Source of the DNA: Termitomyces sp. T153
Lineage: Eukaryota > Basidiomycota > Agaricomycetes > Agaricales > Lyophyllaceae
Direction of reading: 5' to 3'
Assembly: GCA_018296165.2 (NCBI GenBank)
Contig: JACKQL020000191.1
Coordinates: 1-63,058, forward strand
Length of the DNA stretch: 63,058 nt
Part shown: piece after piece, positions 32,409 to 45,185 of the stretch
How the letters are laid out: each line of letters opens with the position of its first letter
How positions within the stretch are numbered: position 1 is the stretch's first letter
Made by a program: the position numbers and the translations under genes
Notes under the pieces: generated by a model
Database searches by the model: none
Told to the model about the DNA's origin: nothing
Seen by the model: only the letters and a program-made list of their open reading frames with translations

Positions 32409-33606
32409 TGTCAGGTTCCACTGATGATGGGGGCTTAGCTACACTGGTGAATCCTTACTAGGCAGACATGATTCCCTGCATGGCTAACTGGGCACTCAGA
32501 GGGGTCCTAAACATAGGGGACCTGCAGGATTAGGTGAGGGGAGTAATCCGAGCAAGTCCAGGGTGGTCTGGAGAAGTCTAGGATGGGCTGCGGGGAAAGG
32601 GACAAGCTTGATAGAGTGTCAGATATAAGTCCGGAAGTGAGTACTGTGGATGCAGAGAAAGCAGAGGCTATACAAGTGATGGGAGTGGAGCTGGAGCTTG
32701 ATGGAGGATCAATGGAAGTTGATGGGGTTCAGAGCTAAGCTGGCTAGCAAGGTCTGGAGTTGGTTCAAGGAGTGTGGGTGGATTGTAATTGTAAGAGCAG
32801 AGTTTGTGGGAGCGTTACTTGCAATCGTAAGTGCGGAGTTTGTAAAAGCATCAAGGTTGGAGAAGACTTGAGCACAATGGAAGGAAATGGATCAAACAAG
32901 ACAAAACAGAGTTAAATGGAACGAGACGGAGTCAAGGTGAGAACAAGACAAAAACAGAAATAGATTCAGGCAGAGATACAAAACAATAATGAGAACAATA
33001 ACAAAATAGAGACAAGATAAGACTGAGAGACTGAGAATAAGAAAAATAAGACATGGAGCACAAAACACAAGAAGGAAACAATCAGAAACACATCAGGTGA
33101 GGCAGGTAATATCAAGACTAGAGTATGAGGAGCTACTCTACAACTTATATACTGACTACGGGGGAGCTCTGAGGGACATTGGCTGTGGCAGTGGGGCTTG
33201 GCAGAGCTCAGCAGAGTTGATGAGTGTCAGTTGTGATCAAGGGGCAGGCTGCATTGATATGTTGATGAGATTAGTTGAGAACGTGGGCCGTCCCAAGGTC
33301 ATTGTGATACTCTGGAGTGAGTCAGAGGAACCAGGGTGCTGAGTTGATGATGTGTGATGGGGTCAGGAACAGCGGGAGATGGTTCCAGGGGCTCAGGAGA
33401 TCCAGGGAAAGCGTTAGCAGCTGTGGAGAAGATGTCAGAGTTGTTCAGGGGGCCATTGGAGTTAGCCAAGAATGTGTTGAAGTTAGCCAGAGTAGGCACA
33501 GAGGGTGAACAATGGCAGGGGAAGGTCAACAGGGCGTTGGGGGGAACTCCAGGGAAGTGGGCAGGTTGGGAATGATGTGCAGAGGTCCAGGGAACGGGTC
33601 ATGACA
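32409..33606 (-). repeat. Family-A solo LTR inside LINE ORF1
   Basis: 1198 bp, TGTCAGG...ATGACA, flanked by a perfect GACAT duplication (32404-32408, 33607-33611). LINE ORF1 continues on both sides (NDIV then MICGQIF), which confirms the insertion. Confidence 0.93.
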
Positions 33607-34090
33607 GACATGATCTGTGGACAAATCTTCATCTGTGGCTAACAAGTTGCAATTTGCAAGGACATCCACAAGCCCATACAATGCAACAACTGCCAAAAGT
33701 ACAGGCACTTCTGCAACAACTGCAAGAGCAAAGGTTGCTATCCCAGATGCACTAGTAACAGATGCTCTGCCACCTCCTGCAAGGCTGTGAAGAATAGGTG
33801 CATATTGTGCAGGCCCAACTTGGCACATGCAAGCTTGGATTGCAGCTGCCCAGAATTCTTTAAATGCTGCAAAGCTCTTGACACATAGTTTCCTGAGAAT
33901 AGAATGCCATACTTCCTGACAACTGACCCCTCAACCTGGGCTACAGCTCTGCCAAAGCGTCCAACTCCACCCATGAGTACACAACCACTAGCACCGACTG
34001 TTATGATCGCAACTTGGACACCCTCCCCCACTCCCACCAGACCTGTCCAAGCCACAACACTGCCATGACAATGTAACACCATGCAGAAAA
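33607..34090 (+). pseudogene. LINE ORF1, Cys/His knuckle region
   Basis: The frame reads IQCNNCQKYRHFCNNC, then CTSNRCSATSC and CILCRPNLAHASLDCSCPEF. This series of CCHC-like motifs is typical of LINE ORF1 nucleic-acid binding. Two stops lie in it (after MICGQIFICG and after KALDT). Confidence 0.75.
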
Positions 34091-34201
34091 CACTGGCCAA
34101 CATGCCCTGAGTTGCATGAGTAACTTGAATGAGTTCAGCTTTACTCAAACAAACACCCAGAAGTCTCGAGGTGCTGTACTCCTTCCCACCTCAACAAACT
34201 G

Positions 34202-35368
34202 ATGATCATACAACCCACAGCAGCATCCAGGAAAATTTGCATTTGGCAACAAAACACTCAGAAGTCAATCTCAGCACAAGAAGATGTACTAGCGGCAGCC
34301 TGCCTGAAGGACTGGGACATGCTCACAATTCAAGAGCCATTCCTTGATTCCTTAGGTAACACAAAGGCTACCAGATACTGGAGAGTATTATACTCCTCTG
34401 ACTACAGAAAAGATGGCAGCACATGTTCATGCTCAGTACTGCTAATCAACACTAACATTTCAACAGACACATATTCCCAACTAACCATCCATTCCACAGA
34501 CATTTCAGCCATCCGCTTCTCAGGTGAATTTGGCTTCCTCTCAGTCTTTAACATGTACAACAATTGCATATACAATGTGGTCCTCAATGACCTTTCCACC
34601 TATCTCTCTACCTCTCTCCATATTGCCCAGCCTACACCTGGCAATCATATGTTATGGCTTGGTGACTTCAACCATCACTACTCCCTGTGGGAGTCAGCTA
34701 ATAACTATCACCTGAATAGTCCCAAGGACTTCATACAACTCCTCCTTGATATGCTGATGGCATACAACATGGAGTTAGCTCTGCTCCCAGAACTGCCCAC
34801 TTTCCAGTCTGCAGGTAACAAGTGGATACAGCCTGACAATGTCTGGTGCGCCCACTCAGATGTTGACCCAATTATCTCATGTGACATAGTCCCATCACTA
34901 CATCCATCTCTAGCTGATCACCTCCCCATAGTCACTGAGGTCAAGCTCCCAGTGTCCTGCACCTCCTCTCCACCATCTAAAGACTTTTGCCAAGTTAACT
35001 GGCAAGTGTTCAATGTGGCTCTGACAGAGCATGTGCAGAATGAGTCCCCAGCAGTACCTATCCTCATAGAAGTGGAGTTCAACTCCAAGGTGCATAACCT
35101 CACCCAGATAATCCAGGAGGTCATAGCAAAGGACAACATTGTCCTAGTTTGCAAACCTTGCCCATATACCAAAAGGTGGTGGAACAGCAATCTCAAATGG
35201 CTGAAGACCCAGAGACATCAAGCCAATAACCAAGCCTTCAAATTTTGCAACATACCAGACTACCCCACAAAAGCTGAAGCTGCCCATCTATCTTGGGAAA
35301 TGGCTGAGGCAATTTGCAAGGCTAGGGAAGAACACTGGATGAAATGGTTGATGTCAATTGATGCTTGA
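34202..35368 (+). pseudogene. LINE ORF2, endonuclease domain
   Basis: A 388-residue open stretch with an AP-endonuclease (EEP) fold. Motifs are KICIWQQNTQKS, LTIQEPFLD (catalytic Glu), MLWLGDFNHHYSLWES (GDFN), and SLADHLPIVTEV (SLADH; the usual SDH). The domain would nick target DNA during target-primed reverse transcription. The frame stops at 35368, before RT. The start may be upstream of the ATG used. Confidence 0.85.
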
Positions 35369-36730
35369 CAAATTTACATTGCTAACAAATACGTTGTGTG
35401 GGAGCCTTCTGACTTCTCATGTGACAGAGTCCCAGACTTGAAAACAATGTTTAATAGTGTCCTGACTGTTGCATTGACCAATGAAGACAAGGCCAGGGCA
35501 CTAGCTGAGTTGTTTTTTCCTCCTCCTCCTTCCTCTCCATCCATCCCCCACATGGCATATCCCCACCCCATCAGTGCATTCCCTTCCTTAAGGGTGCATC
35601 CTTGCTGCCATAGGCAAACTTCCTCCATTCAAAGCATCAGGTCCTGACAGGATCCCCAACATAGTACTAAAACAGTGCACAGAAGTGCTTTCTGACCACC
35701 TTTATTTTATCTTTGCTGCAGTGTTTGAGCTGGACATTTACTATGCCAGCTGGCTTGAATCCACCACTTTGGTGCTGTGCAAGCCAGGCAAACCAGCCTA
35801 CAACCTTGCCAAGGCTTACCAGCCCATAGGACTGCTCAACACCATAGAGAAGCTCCTTTCCACATTGGTTGCTGCTGACCTCTTCTACATTGCAAAGAAA
35901 CACAATATGCTCCCACCAGATCAATTTGGGGGCTGCCCGGGCCAAAACACATTAGATGCCATGCATCTAGTGGTCTCAAGGATCAAGGATGCCTGGCATT
36001 CAGGTAAAGTTGCAACTGCTCTCTTCCTTGACATCTAAAGGGCCTTCTCCAACACGGTCCATGACCAACTCATTCATAACATGAGAGAAGCCAGCATCTC
36101 CACTGGCTATGTTTGCCTAGTTGAGCAGATGTTATCCAACCGCCAAACACATCTGAAGTTTCCAACCCAGATGACTCTATCACAGCACAGGTTGTCAACA
36201 TAGTAGTGACATATAAATATCTTGGTGCCATTTTTGACAACACGTTGAGGTAGGCAGCCCACACCCAGAAAGTGGTGGCAAACGTAGTGTGGTGGACACA
36301 CCAAGTGTCCAGACTCTCCCATATATCTGGAGGTATTCCCTCACACAGGATATGCCAGTTGTATAACACAATGGCAGTCCCAGCATTTATGTATGCCGCA
36401 GACATCTGGTACACAGGTGTTAGCTCGAGCTCAAATGGCAGATGCTGCACAGGCTCAGTAGTAGCCTCAAAGAAACTCAACATGGCCCAATGCTGTGCTG
36501 CAAAAATGATCATGGGTGCACTGAGCACAACAGCAGCCAATGTGCTTGAACTTCATGCTAACCTTTTATCTGTAGACCTACTGTTCTGTAGAGTTCTTGC
36601 TAGAGCTGCAATTCACCTAGGCTCCTGCCTGAGACACACCCAGTCAGTGCCTTGGCACAATGGGCATCTAAATGCCAGGTTAAATGCCACTGCTCACCAC
36701 TACACAATCTCTTCTTATTTACAGGCATAA
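35369..36730 (+). pseudogene. LINE ORF2, reverse transcriptase and C-terminal remnant
   Basis: RT motifs in the open stretch 35685-36038 are LVLCKPGKPAYNLAKAYQPI, LPPDQFGGCPGQNTLDA and ATALFLDI followed by a stop and then RAF. After LSNRQTHLKF the sequence jumps to VVTYKYLGAIFD, so the palm with the YxDD motif is deleted. The C-terminal part (36272-36730) has RICQLYNTMAVPAFMYAADIWYT, typical of LINE tails. Confidence 0.8.
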
Positions 36731-36900
36731 AACCCACATCCATTGAGACTATTACAGCCCACTGACAACACCCAGGCTACTGACCATCTTTCACCACACA
36801 CATTGCCACCTCCAAGGACAAAGCCCTTGAGGCAATCATAGTCACAGTATTTAGAACAAAGACATAGAGCTTGAGTAGGATAGATGGATTTTCTGGAATG

Positions 36901-37505
36901 GAACCAGCTTGAGAAGGCAGAAGGAATAATTACAGAAAGTATATGTACAATAGATAGAGTCAATGAGGAAAAAAGTGGACAGAAGGTGGAGGAGATAGAA
37001 AACTTTGCAAGTATATAAAGCATAGAATTGTCTATTGAATGAGAAATCACTTGGAAGAGTTAGAATATTGAAGACCTAACCAAATGAAGTGATGTTTGAT
37101 CTGAATTTGATCATTGAGTTTAGAATATTGAAGATGTAACAGAGGGAATCATTGAGGCATGATCACCACTTCTGATGTTACTTTCTGAAAGAATGAAGTT
37201 AAAAGCTTTATTTGACTGAAGCCAATATAGTTGAAATAATAGTAAAGACTTATGTCTGCTGATATAAACAATGAAAGGATAAGCAAAGAAAGATCTAGGT
37301 TGGAATGGTAAGAGAAAATAAGTGGAAAAGCTCCATTTCTCTAACAATCTTGATTATTTAAAAGTGAGTTAGAAAAGAAAATCAAAGACTCAAGTAGACA
37401 AAGTTAGAATAGGTCTGGCTTTTAGTAAAACATGAGCTGATGAGATACAAGTTGATGAAATACAAAGACCTAACTGAACAAAGTGAGGTTGAGTCTGGGA
37501 TGAAG
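36901..37505. repeat. Dispersed repeat block R, copy 2
   Basis: Aligns with 1743-2351. It contains degenerate 60-bp satellite units near 37070 and 37455. It ends at the LTR beginning at 37514. Confidence 0.8.
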
Positions 37506-37513
37506 CACTGAGA

Positions 37514-38361
37514 TGTCACAACCCACTCCCTGGACCCCCACACAATCGTTTCCAACCTGCCTGCTCCCCCAGAGTCTTCTCTGATGCCCTGTCAAACTCC
37601 CCAAACTATCATCTACTCTCCATGCCTACTCCAGCCAACTCTGACACTTCTCCAGCAAACCCTGATGGCCCTCCTAGCCAACTCCAACACCTTCTCCGCA
37701 GCTGCCAATGCTTCCCCTGGCTCTCCTGAGCCTCTGAAACTCTCCCTGCCATTCCTGACTCCATCAAATGTCACCAACCCATCACCCTAGTTCACCCAAC
37801 CTACTCCAAAGTACCACAAAAACCTTGGGACAGCCTAAGTCCTCAACTTATCTCATCAAGATATCAACACAGCCCATCCTCTAATCACAACTAACACTCA
37901 TCAACTCCACTAAGCTCCGCCAAGCCCCACCACCTCACCCACTGTCCCCTAGAGCTCTGCAGTAGTCAGTATATAAGTTGTAAAGTAGCTCCTTGTACTC
38001 TAGTCTTGATATTGTTTAACATTACCTATGGTCTGATTGTTTCTCCCTTGTGTTTTGTGCTCCATGTTACATTTCCTTTACTCTCAGTCTCCCAGTCTTG
38101 TCTCATCTCCATTTCCATTATCATTCTTGTTATCATTTTGTATCTCCACTTGAATCTATTTTTGTTCTCATCTCAATCTTTCTCAACTCCGTCTTATTCT
38201 GTTCAACTCTGTCTCATCTTGTTTAATCTGTTTCCTCCATTGTACTCAAGCCCTTTCAATCCTAATGCCTTTACATACTCTGTGCTTACAATTACAAACT
38301 CCAAACATTCTTTAAACCAGCTCCAGACCTCACTATTTGCTCAACCCCAAACTCCATCAAC
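37514..38361 (+). repeat. Family-A LTR, left part, target of A2
   Basis: Plus-facing LTR starting TGTCACAACCC with TATATAAG near 37969 and AGTCTTGATATT about 32 nt downstream. It stops at A2 with TCAAC (38357-38361) and resumes at 54070. No target duplication is found for this LTR (tgaga versus ctaac); its flanks are repeat block R and satellite units. Confidence 0.85.
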
Positions 38362-39592
38362 TGTTAGGTTCTGCTGACTATGGGGGCTCAGCTGTACTGG
38401 GTGAGTCCTTACTAGGTGGACATGATTCCCTGCACTGATAACTAGGCACTCAAAGGGGTTCTAGGCATGGGGGACTTATGAGGAGAAGCGAGAGAAAGTG
38501 ATCCAAACAAGTCCAGAATGGTCCAAAGAAATCTAGGACAAGTCTGGGGGTGAGGGGCAGACTTGGTGTAGTGTCAGGTACAAGTCCATAAGCAAGTATT
38601 GTAGGCATGGAGGAAGTAGGGCTACATGAGTGATGGAAGCGGAGGCTACGCAAGTGATGGAAGCAGAGGCTACACAAGTAATAGAAGTGGAGGCTACACA
38701 AGTGATGGAAGTGGAGCCAGAGCTTGATGGGGGATCAACAGAAGTTGATATAGTTCAGGGCTGAGCATGTAGTGAGGTCTGGAGTTGGTTTAAAGAATGT
38801 TTGAAGTTTGTAATTGTGAGTGCAGAGTTTATAAAGGCATTAAAGTTAGAAAAGACTTGAGCACAATGGGGAAAATGGATCAAATGAGATGAGACAGAGC
38901 TAGACAGAACAAAATGGAGTTGAGACAAGATTGAGACAAGAACAAAAATAGATTCTGGCAGAGATACAAAATAATAATGAGAACAATAATGGAAATAAAG
39001 ACAAGACAAAACCAGGAGACTGAGATAAGAACTGGGAGATTGAGAGTAAAGGAAATGTAATATGGAACACAAAAGAGAAACAATCAGAAACACATCAGGT
39101 AAGGCAATATCAAGACTAGAGTATGAGAAGCTACTCTACAACTTATATACTGACTACTGAAGAGCTTTGGGGAACAGCAGGTGCAGTGGTGGGGCTTGGC
39201 AGAGCTCAGTGGAGTTGATGGGTGTTGGTTGTGATCAGGGGACAGGCTGCATTGATATAGTGATGGGATCAGTAGGGAACATGGGCCATCTCAAGGTCAC
39301 TGTGATACTCTGGAGTAGGTCAGAAGAGCCAGGGTGATGTGGAACAGACTCAGGAACTGTGGAGGATGGTCCCAGAAGCTCAGGAGGGCCAGGGAAAGTG
39401 TGGGGGGCTGTGGGAAAGGCGTCAGAGTCAGTCAGGGGGTCATTGGAGTTAGCTGGAGAAGTGTCAGAGTTAGCCGGATTGGGCATGGAGGGTAGACAAT
39501 GGTTGGGTAGGTTGATGGGGCATCAGAAAAGTCTCTGGGAAAGCGGGCAGGTTGGGAATAATATGCAGAGGTCCAGAGAGTGGGTTGTGACA
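38362..39592 (-). repeat. A2 3' LTR (element sense)
   Basis: TGTTAGG...TTGTGACA, 1231 bp. The self-primer complement CAATATCAAGACT is at 39105-39117. The polypurine tract of A2 (tcactcctccttcag on plus) follows at 39593. Confidence 0.9.
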
Positions 39593-39806
39593 TCACTCCT
39601 CCTTCAGCATCAAGACCCTCAAGATGCAAGGCACAGGTTGGGGATTGGCAGGGCATGGGAGTTGAAGCCAAGTAATATTGATTAATCCACAGCAAGTGAT
39701 AGCAGCATAGGAGACAAAGTTGAAGGGTGGCTGCCATTTGTCAGGGGGTTCTTCCCAATCAATTAAAAGGTTTGGATGTACTCCAAGGTTTCAAAAATTC
39801 CTTCCC

Positions 39807-41873
39807 ATGTCTTCCTCTGCTTCATCATCATCTGCATCCTCTGCCTCCTTGTTCTCTGATGATGATCACAAGCAGACAGAGTACAACAGCGAGCAGAAGG
39901 AATTTGACTGGCAACAGAGGTTGAGTGCCATGTACCAAAGTCATGAGTAACATTATTCTGCTTCTCTGAGGCAGCTGGTCAAATTCTGCAGAATTGTCCA
40001 CAGCCATGGCTGGGTCCTCTAGTGGCCCTACTCATGAGAGGGGCAACATTGAGATGGTTCCAGAGTTGCAGAGGATTCTGCAAGCAAAAGTGACAACAGC
40101 GATCTTTGTGCAGGCATTGGAGTGGGCATAGAGTCCCTCAATGCTAGAATGGTGTCAGAACAAAGCTCCAGTGAGTCTTTGCCATATTTTTCTGGGGTTG
40201 GTCCAGTAACCTTTCTAGTGTTCCCTCTGTGCCTGATGGGGGAAACTATACAAGTTTGACAAGCCCTCCACAGGCTCCTGTTGTGACACTTCTGTTTGTT
40301 TCCTGTGCCATGCAAGGCACACAAAGTGCTCAATTTTGTTGGAATGGTGGGCAGCATGCATTGCTGCAGAGCAGGGGTGGGACAAGGGGTGGGTGCAGGA
40401 GCAGCTGGGTGAGGTGCAGAAGGCAAGGGCATTGGGGCAGGGGTTGGGCCTGGAGGGGGAGGGGAGCATAGGCCAGCTGGCAGGAAAAGTGGGACCCTCA
40501 CAGGGTGGAAGGAGGGAGGGGGCGCCAGCAGCAGTGGACAAGAGGAAGCAGAGGGCCTCCCTGCTGCCAGAGGTGGGGCCTAGCAAGAGGCTGCAGGGTC
40601 AGATAGCAATGACAGGTTCCCTAGGGCCCCACATCTACTCTCTCAGCTCAGGCATGCCATTGGGACTGCTTTCAAGTTCTCTAGAGCCCATGCCTTTGAT
40701 CACAGAGGTATTTCTTTGTCAACAGGTGAAGGCTTTAACAATGGCATTAACAGCATAAGAGGGGGAGCTTCAGAGGGTGGGGGAGGACTATAATATAGCA
40801 TGGAGGAAGAGAGATGCATTGCAATGAAAGTGGGACACCACCATGCAGGTGGCCATTGCAGGGGCAGCTGGGTGAGGTGCAGAAGGCAAGGGCATTGGGG
40901 TAGGAGTTGGGCCTGGAGGGGGAGGGGAGCATAGGCCAGCTGGCAGGAAAAGTGGGACTCTCACAGGGTGGAAGGAGGGAGGGGGCGCTAGCAGCAGTGG
41001 ACAAGAGGAAGCAGAGGGCCTCCCTGCTGCCAGAGGTGGGGCCTAGCAAGAGGCTGCAGGGTCAGACAGTAATGACAGGTTCCCTAGGGCCCCACATCTA
41101 CTCTCTCAGCTCAGGCATGCTATTGGGACTGCTTTCAAGTTCTCTAGAGCCCATGCCTTTGATCACAGAGGTATTTCTTTGTCAACAGGTGGAGGCTCTA
41201 ACAATGGCATTAACAGCATAAGAGGGGGAGCTTCAGAGGGTGGGGGAGGACTATAATATAGCATAGAGGAAGAGAGATGCATTGCAATGAGAGTGGGACA
41301 CCACCATGCAAGTGGCCATTGGAGCAGGTGCTGGAGGTGCAGGGGGTGTGGGAGCATCTGGCCCAGTTGGAGGTGCAGCCCACGGGGGAGGTGGAGGGGC
41401 AACAGAGTTTGGCAGAGAGCAGGTGGTTCTAGGCAGAAGCAGAGGCCAATAGGTGGCAGGAGAAATGGCTGGTGAGTGAGGCTGCCTGAGGCTGTGCCAG
41501 AGTGCTATGTAAGTGTCTCACTCATTCTTCCATCTTTTTAATTAATAGGTCTAGGGCAGGTTGGGTGCGAGAGCATAGGATCCTCTTGGACGATGCCACT
41601 GCTACATTCACATCAATTCAGGATGGGCTGGTGCAAATGTCCGCAGGCCACCCACTAGAGTTGGAGTATGGGGTGGTAAGGATGGGGAGGCTGTTGGCGG
41701 AGCATTGGCAGTGCAATGCAGTGGCCCCAAAGTTGTGGTGGAAGGTGGTGGTGGATGCAGGAGAGGCATTACCAGGTCTGGCAGAAGTCCTTGCAGTGGT
41801 CCATGTGCAGATGGAGGTGGATCTGGGAATTGGGAGGATGGGGGGAGGAGCTCTGGAGGGGGAGAGAGAGTGA
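39807..41873 (+). pseudogene. A2 copy of the antisense gene, decayed
   Basis: Starts MSSSASSSSASSASLFSDDD, parallel to the A1 start at 5800. The first donor (GCTCCA-GTGAGT, 40171) and second intron (41509-41548, GTAAGT...AATAG) are at the same relative places as in A1. The middle reads AACIAAEQGWDKGWVQEQL (A1: AVCIAAEQGWDQGWVAVQL). The last exon reads EHRILLDDATATFTSIQDGL (A1: EHCILLNGASAVLGSIHDGL). The Cys-rich block is mostly lost, a 463-bp segment is tandemly duplicated, and stops interrupt exon 1. Confidence 0.8.
40401..41326. repeat. 463-bp tandem duplication within the A2 antisense gene
   Basis: 40401-40863 and 40864-41326 are near-identical, starting gcagctgggtgaggtgcag. A1 has one copy of the corresponding region, so the duplication arose in or before A2. 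Confidence 0.9.
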
Positions 41874-41989
41874 GGAAGTGGTCAGGCCCCACTTTCTTGT
41901 TGCCACATATTCCATAGTTCCTTTCTTATACTTTCTTTGTAATGTTCTCTCTTTTGCTATTGAACTTTCTTTAAGCCCTAGCAAGTGTG

Positions 41990-44239
41990 TGAGATTTTAG
42001 TTTTGTGTGAAGGGACAAATAAGCAGAAATATGCAGGAGTATTGGTGGGAGTTGAATCCCTAGTAAGTCTAGAGGCAGAGGTTAAGCCCACTAGTGCCAT
42101 CTGTGTTGGCTAGTTCTAGAGTCGTTGGGACTTGGCAGAGCATTGTAGAAGGGGGTCTCAAGGCTCAGCAGGGGTGTTGGAGATCTTTCTGCAGAGTTTC
42201 AGCATGTCTTGGAGTGTTGATGGGCAGCATTGTTTGGGCTTGCTCCTCAGGATTTTGAACCAAAGTTGTAGGAGTTATCCTCAGGTCTGCTACAATGTCA
42301 AGCATGGTGTTGGCTTGGTTAGAGGGGCAGACTTCTAGACTTTTAAATGTGCTTGATAGTGGCTTCTAGTTTTTCTGTCAATGTGGCTGGCAGAGGGGGC
42401 AGAGGTCTTCTAGTGGTTTAACCTTGTGCCAATGTAGCTAGCAGAGGGGGCAGAGGTCCTTTTTAATGGTAGTTGGGGTGGCGGAGCAAAATCTGTCCTT
42501 AGGGGCAGGGCCAGTCAGAGGCAGAAGTCCTTGGTGGCATAGCAGTGGGGTCCTGGGGTAGAGTAGCCCTTGTAGTAGACCAGTGAGAAACTATTTTACA
42601 TGCCAGCTATGCTATGGGTTGGATTAGTGTAGGGGCAGAGGTACTCCCTTAAGGTGTGGATTGCAATTGGTGGTGTTTGAAGGTTCGTGTTTTGGTGGGA
42701 TTGTGCATAAGTAGGAGTTTGTTGAACTCTGAAGTATTGTGTTTCATCGGAGGCATATCTGGTCTGAGTCTTGCTGCACTCCAGAATATTGGTTCTGGCC
42801 AAAGTCGTGCTGGGTTGGGAGTTTATTGCATTCCAGAGTATTGTGTTTAGTGAAGGGCATGCATGGTTGGTGTTTTGCTGTGCTCCAGAGTATCATTGAC
42901 AAGGGAGCAGGGTTCAAGGTGATCAGTCTCAATGAGTTTCCTCTGGTCCAGGGTTGGTGTTGGTGGATTCTAGGCCATCTATGTGATATTTCTCTCCATT
43001 CCTGGCCAAAGGTAAGTCCAGAGACAGGCAGAAGAGTCTTATGTGTTTCTGGCATTCTCTAGAGCTTGAGGCACTGCCAGGGTTGGTCAGGGCAGTTGTG
43101 TCATGAGGCTGGGACATAGGTTTGTCCTTCTCAGAGTAGAGGTCAGGAGTTTGGAAGCAGTGCAGAGTTGTATTGGTGAGTGCTTCTTTTTGGTGGAAGC
43201 AGCATAGGGTTTGGTTGGTAAGTGGTTCTTCCCAGCAGAGGTGCTTTGGGGCGAGGGGGGGTTTTTGGGATTGTTGTCTTACAGGTTGCTGGGGGTTGGG
43301 GCAGGTGGTAGTGTGTGGGTTGAAGGTTGTATTGGGGGTCCAAGGGCTGCTGGCTCATTGGCAGAGTTGTGTTGAGGATTGCATTGAAGGTCTAGGGGTT
43401 ATTGGCAGAGTTGCATGGGGCTAGCAAAGCGGAAGCAGTGCAAGGGTTGGTGGGTTTTTGTTCCTTTCCAGAGTGGGGCCAGTGCAACAGAGACAGCGCA
43501 AGGATTGGTGGAGTGTTGACTTTACTAGCGGAGCTCTCTTAGGTTTGGTGGGCTGAGGCAGGGTTAGTTTGGAGGTGAGCTCAGGGCTTCAGGTGGTGGT
43601 TTTCATCCCTTCCTAGAGTAGAGCTAGCAGTGGAGATGGTGCAGGGTCAGTGGAGTGTTAACTCACTGGCAGAGCTCTCTTGGTTTTGGTGGGGCAGGGC
43701 AGGGTTGCTTTAGGTGAGCTCAGGACTTTGCTTCTTCCTTTGGAGTGGGAGTTAGCAGTTCAGAGTTAGCGTGAGGGTTGTTTGGCAGGTGGTTTGTCAA
43801 TAGAGTTGACTTCAGAGGTGGTGCAGAGTAGGGAAAGGGGTCCAGAGCATGTTTTGTCAGTCTATCATTTCCAGCACAAGAACCAGGAGTCCAGAGTCAA
43901 TGTGGGGAGTGGGGTTGGGTTGTGGCTTGTTGGCAGGGTTGTGTTGGAGGTGATGCTGGTCAAAGGGCAGGTTCTGGAGTGGAGTTCTCCCCTTTATTCA
44001 AATCAGCATGACATGCAGATGTTTAACAGAAGTTACCATGGAATGGTGGGGCTATTGTATGAGGGTAGCAGTTCTTGGAGTCAGCTCATATGAACAGAGT
44101 GGGTCTGCCTGCTTCTTGAGAGCTTGGTCAGGTCTGGCCATTGTCCCTTCATGCAAAATATTAGCTGTGTTGGGGGATGGTGTTCTTGGTTGTTAGTTGC
44201 AGGAGAGCATTACTTGGAACTCTAAGGAGGTCATGGCGA
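41990..44239 (-). pseudogene. A2 pol 3' remnant (integrase/chromodomain region)
   Basis: 42010-42130 aligns with 7618-7760 of A1 (the pol 3' end) and 42991-43090 aligns with 8911-9000 (integrase zinc region). The rest is G-rich sequence broken by indels and deletions; no useful ORF remains. Confidence 0.6.
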
Positions 44240-45185
44240 TGTCAGGTTCCGCTGACAACAGGGGCTTAGCTACACTGGTGAGTCCTTACTAGGCAGATGT
44301 GATGTCCTGCGCTTATAACCAAGCATCTGGTATTGGTGCGGAGGGACTTGCAAGGGGGAGCTAGGGGGCAGTCTGAGCAAGTCCAGAGTGGCTCAGGGGC
44401 ATCTAAGACCAAGTATACTAGTTGTCAAACCCAGATGGGCACCGGGACAAGTTTGTGGGCATGCAAATAGAATGCAGGGCAAGCAGAGGCTTCGTGGTTG
44501 ATGGGGGTGGAGCCAGAGTTTGATGGGAGATCACCAAGATGTGAGGGGTTCCTGGGCCAAGCAGAAGCAAGGTCTGGGGTTGTTGTAGGAATGTTTGGGT
44601 CATAGCGCACATGCGGAGTTTGTACTATCGTTGGAGATGAAAGGAACTTAGGAAGACAAAGGAACTATACATAGTCAAGACAAGGCAGAGACAAGGCGAG
44701 ACAAGACAGTGAACAGAGATAGATTTGAAACTAGAAATAGAGGCAGTGATGAGACAAAAGACAAGACATAGGAAACTGGTAAATATAATATCAAGACTAA
44801 AGTACTAGGGGTTGCTCTACAACTTATATACCTACTACTGGGCAGCTCTGGAGGGCAGAGGATATAGCAGCGGGCTTGATGGAACTGCACGGAGTTGACA
44901 GTTGTTAGGTGTGATCTTGGAGCAGGCCGCAGTGACATTCTGATGGGATCAGTTGGAAAGCAGATTGCTCCAGGGTCAGGAAAAGCCTCAGGAGTCCAGA
45001 AGAATTCAGGGGATGCATCAACTGCTGCGGAGAAGGTGTCGGAGTTGATCAAGGAGCCATCGGGGTTTGCCGAGGAAGTGTCAGAGTTGCCTGAAGGGCA
45101 CAGAGGGTGGGCAAGGGTTGGGGAGTTTGGCGGAGCATTAGGGGGGCTGGGGGCGGTGTTGGGGTCTAAGGAGCAGGTTGTGACA
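44240..45185 (-). repeat. Family-A solo LTR inside A2
   Basis: 946 bp, TGTCAGG...TTGTGACA, flanked by GGCGA (44235-44239) and AGCGA (45186-45190), a duplication with one change. No primer-binding site or polypurine tract adjoins it, as expected of a solo LTR. Confidence 0.85.

Larger units (their letters stand above)
31100..36740 (+). mobile_element. LINE-type (non-LTR) retrotransposon, interrupted by a solo LTR
   Basis: Plus-strand element with an ORF1 carrying Cys/His knuckles, then an AP-endonuclease and reverse transcriptase ORF2. ORF1 is cut at 32409-33606 by a solo LTR. Both ORFs have stops and the RT palm is largely deleted. Ends are approximate; no poly-A tail or target duplication is evident. 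Family-C RT sequence lies directly upstream. Confidence 0.85.
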
